From assembly GCF_016859285.1 (NCBI RefSeq), contig NC_053412.1, forward strand, positions 1,529,289-1,593,288: a DNA stretch of 64,000 bases, in the 5' to 3' direction. Under the pieces are notes generated by a model. That model saw only the letters and a program-made list of their open reading frames with translations, was not told the DNA's origin and searched no databases. Origin of the DNA: Xiphias gladius (Eukaryota; Chordata; Actinopteri; Istiophoriformes; Xiphiidae). Shown piece by piece: positions 63,379 through 64,000 of the stretch (the first letter of the stretch is position 1; the number at the start of each line of letters is the position of its first letter). Both the position numbers and the translations under genes were made by a program.

Positions 63379-64000
63379 TAGCCTTGTAAATTCTGCGACC
63401 CCTCAAGAATCAGCGAGACAAATACACAGATTCAGTTTGAAACATCAGTTTTTACCTGCTCTAATGTCGTCATCCATCCTTTCCCCACCTTCAAATAAAT
63501 CCTCGGGACATTAAATGAAAACAGAAGAAATTTCCCTCGAGCCGTGTGTCAGGATTCTCTCTGTATATCCAGCTGATCCTGAGCTGAAAACGGGGCAGTG
63601 CCTGTCAACCTTTATGTGTCATCTAAGACGAAGGAAACCTGCTCTTATCTCAAACTCATTTCTCCGCTTCCTGATCTAATCCCATTTGTCAGGAAACCAA
63701 ATGATTGAATCAGAGGAGATGAAGTAAAAAGAGGCAAAGACAGAGAAAGAAAGCGAGGGAGGGAGGTAGGAAGGAAGAGGAAATACCTGGGAGGGAAAAT
63801 CTTGTCTTTATCTTCTAAAAAGCAAACATGTCCAGAGAGAGGAAAAGAGAAGCCGACAGGAGCGCCCACTCTGTGGCTCGTTGGAGTCGCCAAAGCCCCT
63901 GAAAACAATGGGCTCTGCTGATACGGCCTATCCCACTAAGTAGTGTCAACTCACCTAGGCAACATGGAGCGTACCACTCCCGCTGCAAACAGGGGAGGAC

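Larger units (their letters stand above)
57442..64000 (-). other. Probable SHROOM2 5' intron or upstream region
   Basis: I looked on the minus strand for the Shroom PDZ signature (GFTLKGG, LVITKIEEGSKA) and did not find it. The region contains a C-run near 60339-60350 within a GC-rich patch (60250-60620), a TG microsatellite, a family A repeat, a CGG/CAG tract, a purine-rich tract (about 63719-63785) and a long AC microsatellite. No coding exon is supported. Confidence 0.5.

Overview
The window is nuclear DNA of a ray-finned fish, most likely a percomorph teleost. The basis is GT-AG-spliced vertebrate genes with compact introns, abundant AC/TG and AT microsatellites, a Tc1-like transposon, and several copies of two interspersed repeat families that I recognise as typical of spiny-rayed fish. 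It is not prokaryotic: there are no operons, CRISPR arrays or rRNA genes, and I found no convincing tRNA.

Layout from left to right. 1-10.8 kb has no gene I can support; it holds a decayed Tc1/mariner element (4481-5662), old interspersed repeats, an orphan GC-rich promoter-like block (6.64-7.27 kb) and a perfect 19-bp-arm hairpin. 10.86-17.25 kb (minus) is a nine-exon mitochondrial cytochrome P450 of the CYP27 family, closest to CYP27A1 (527 aa). 18.76-20.16 kb (minus) is a HARBI1/PIF-Harbinger-like gene whose N-terminal exons still splice in frame but whose catalytic core is deleted. 20.2-25.76 kb is probably the long MAP3K2 3' UTR plus intergenic DNA. 25.76-32.6 kb (minus) is MAP3K2 with 16 coding exons (632 aa), and an untranslated first exon lies near 35.3-35.6 kb. 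36.93-39.28 kb (plus) is SUMO1 (five exons, 101 aa), head-to-head with MAP3K2. 42.87-43.63 kb (minus) is a single-exon claudin-34-like gene. 47.02-57.44 kb (minus) is SHROOM2 from just after the PDZ region to the C-terminus, ten coding exons. The remaining 6.5 kb is probably its upstream intron; no PDZ exon is visible.

The genes do not form one pathway. They are sterol/vitamin oxidation (CYP27), MAPK signalling (MAP3K2), protein modification (SUMO1), a tight-junction-type membrane protein (claudin) and an apical actomyosin regulator (SHROOM2). SHROOM2 and CLDN34 are also neighbours on human Xp22, and a CYP27 gene lies near MAP3K2 on human 2q14, so the window joins two recognisable ancestral blocks.

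Exon boundaries were placed by hand from splice signals, reading phase and remembered human homologues. The phases add up exactly for CYP27, MAP3K2, SUMO1 and the visible part of SHROOM2, which is the main internal check. I see no undescribed multi-gene system. The most unusual items are the core-deleted HARBI1-like gene with a hairpin over its start codon, a probable GC-AG intron and an 18-nt microexon in SHROOM2, a TIR-bearing element downstream of SUMO1, and a nested repeat insertion.
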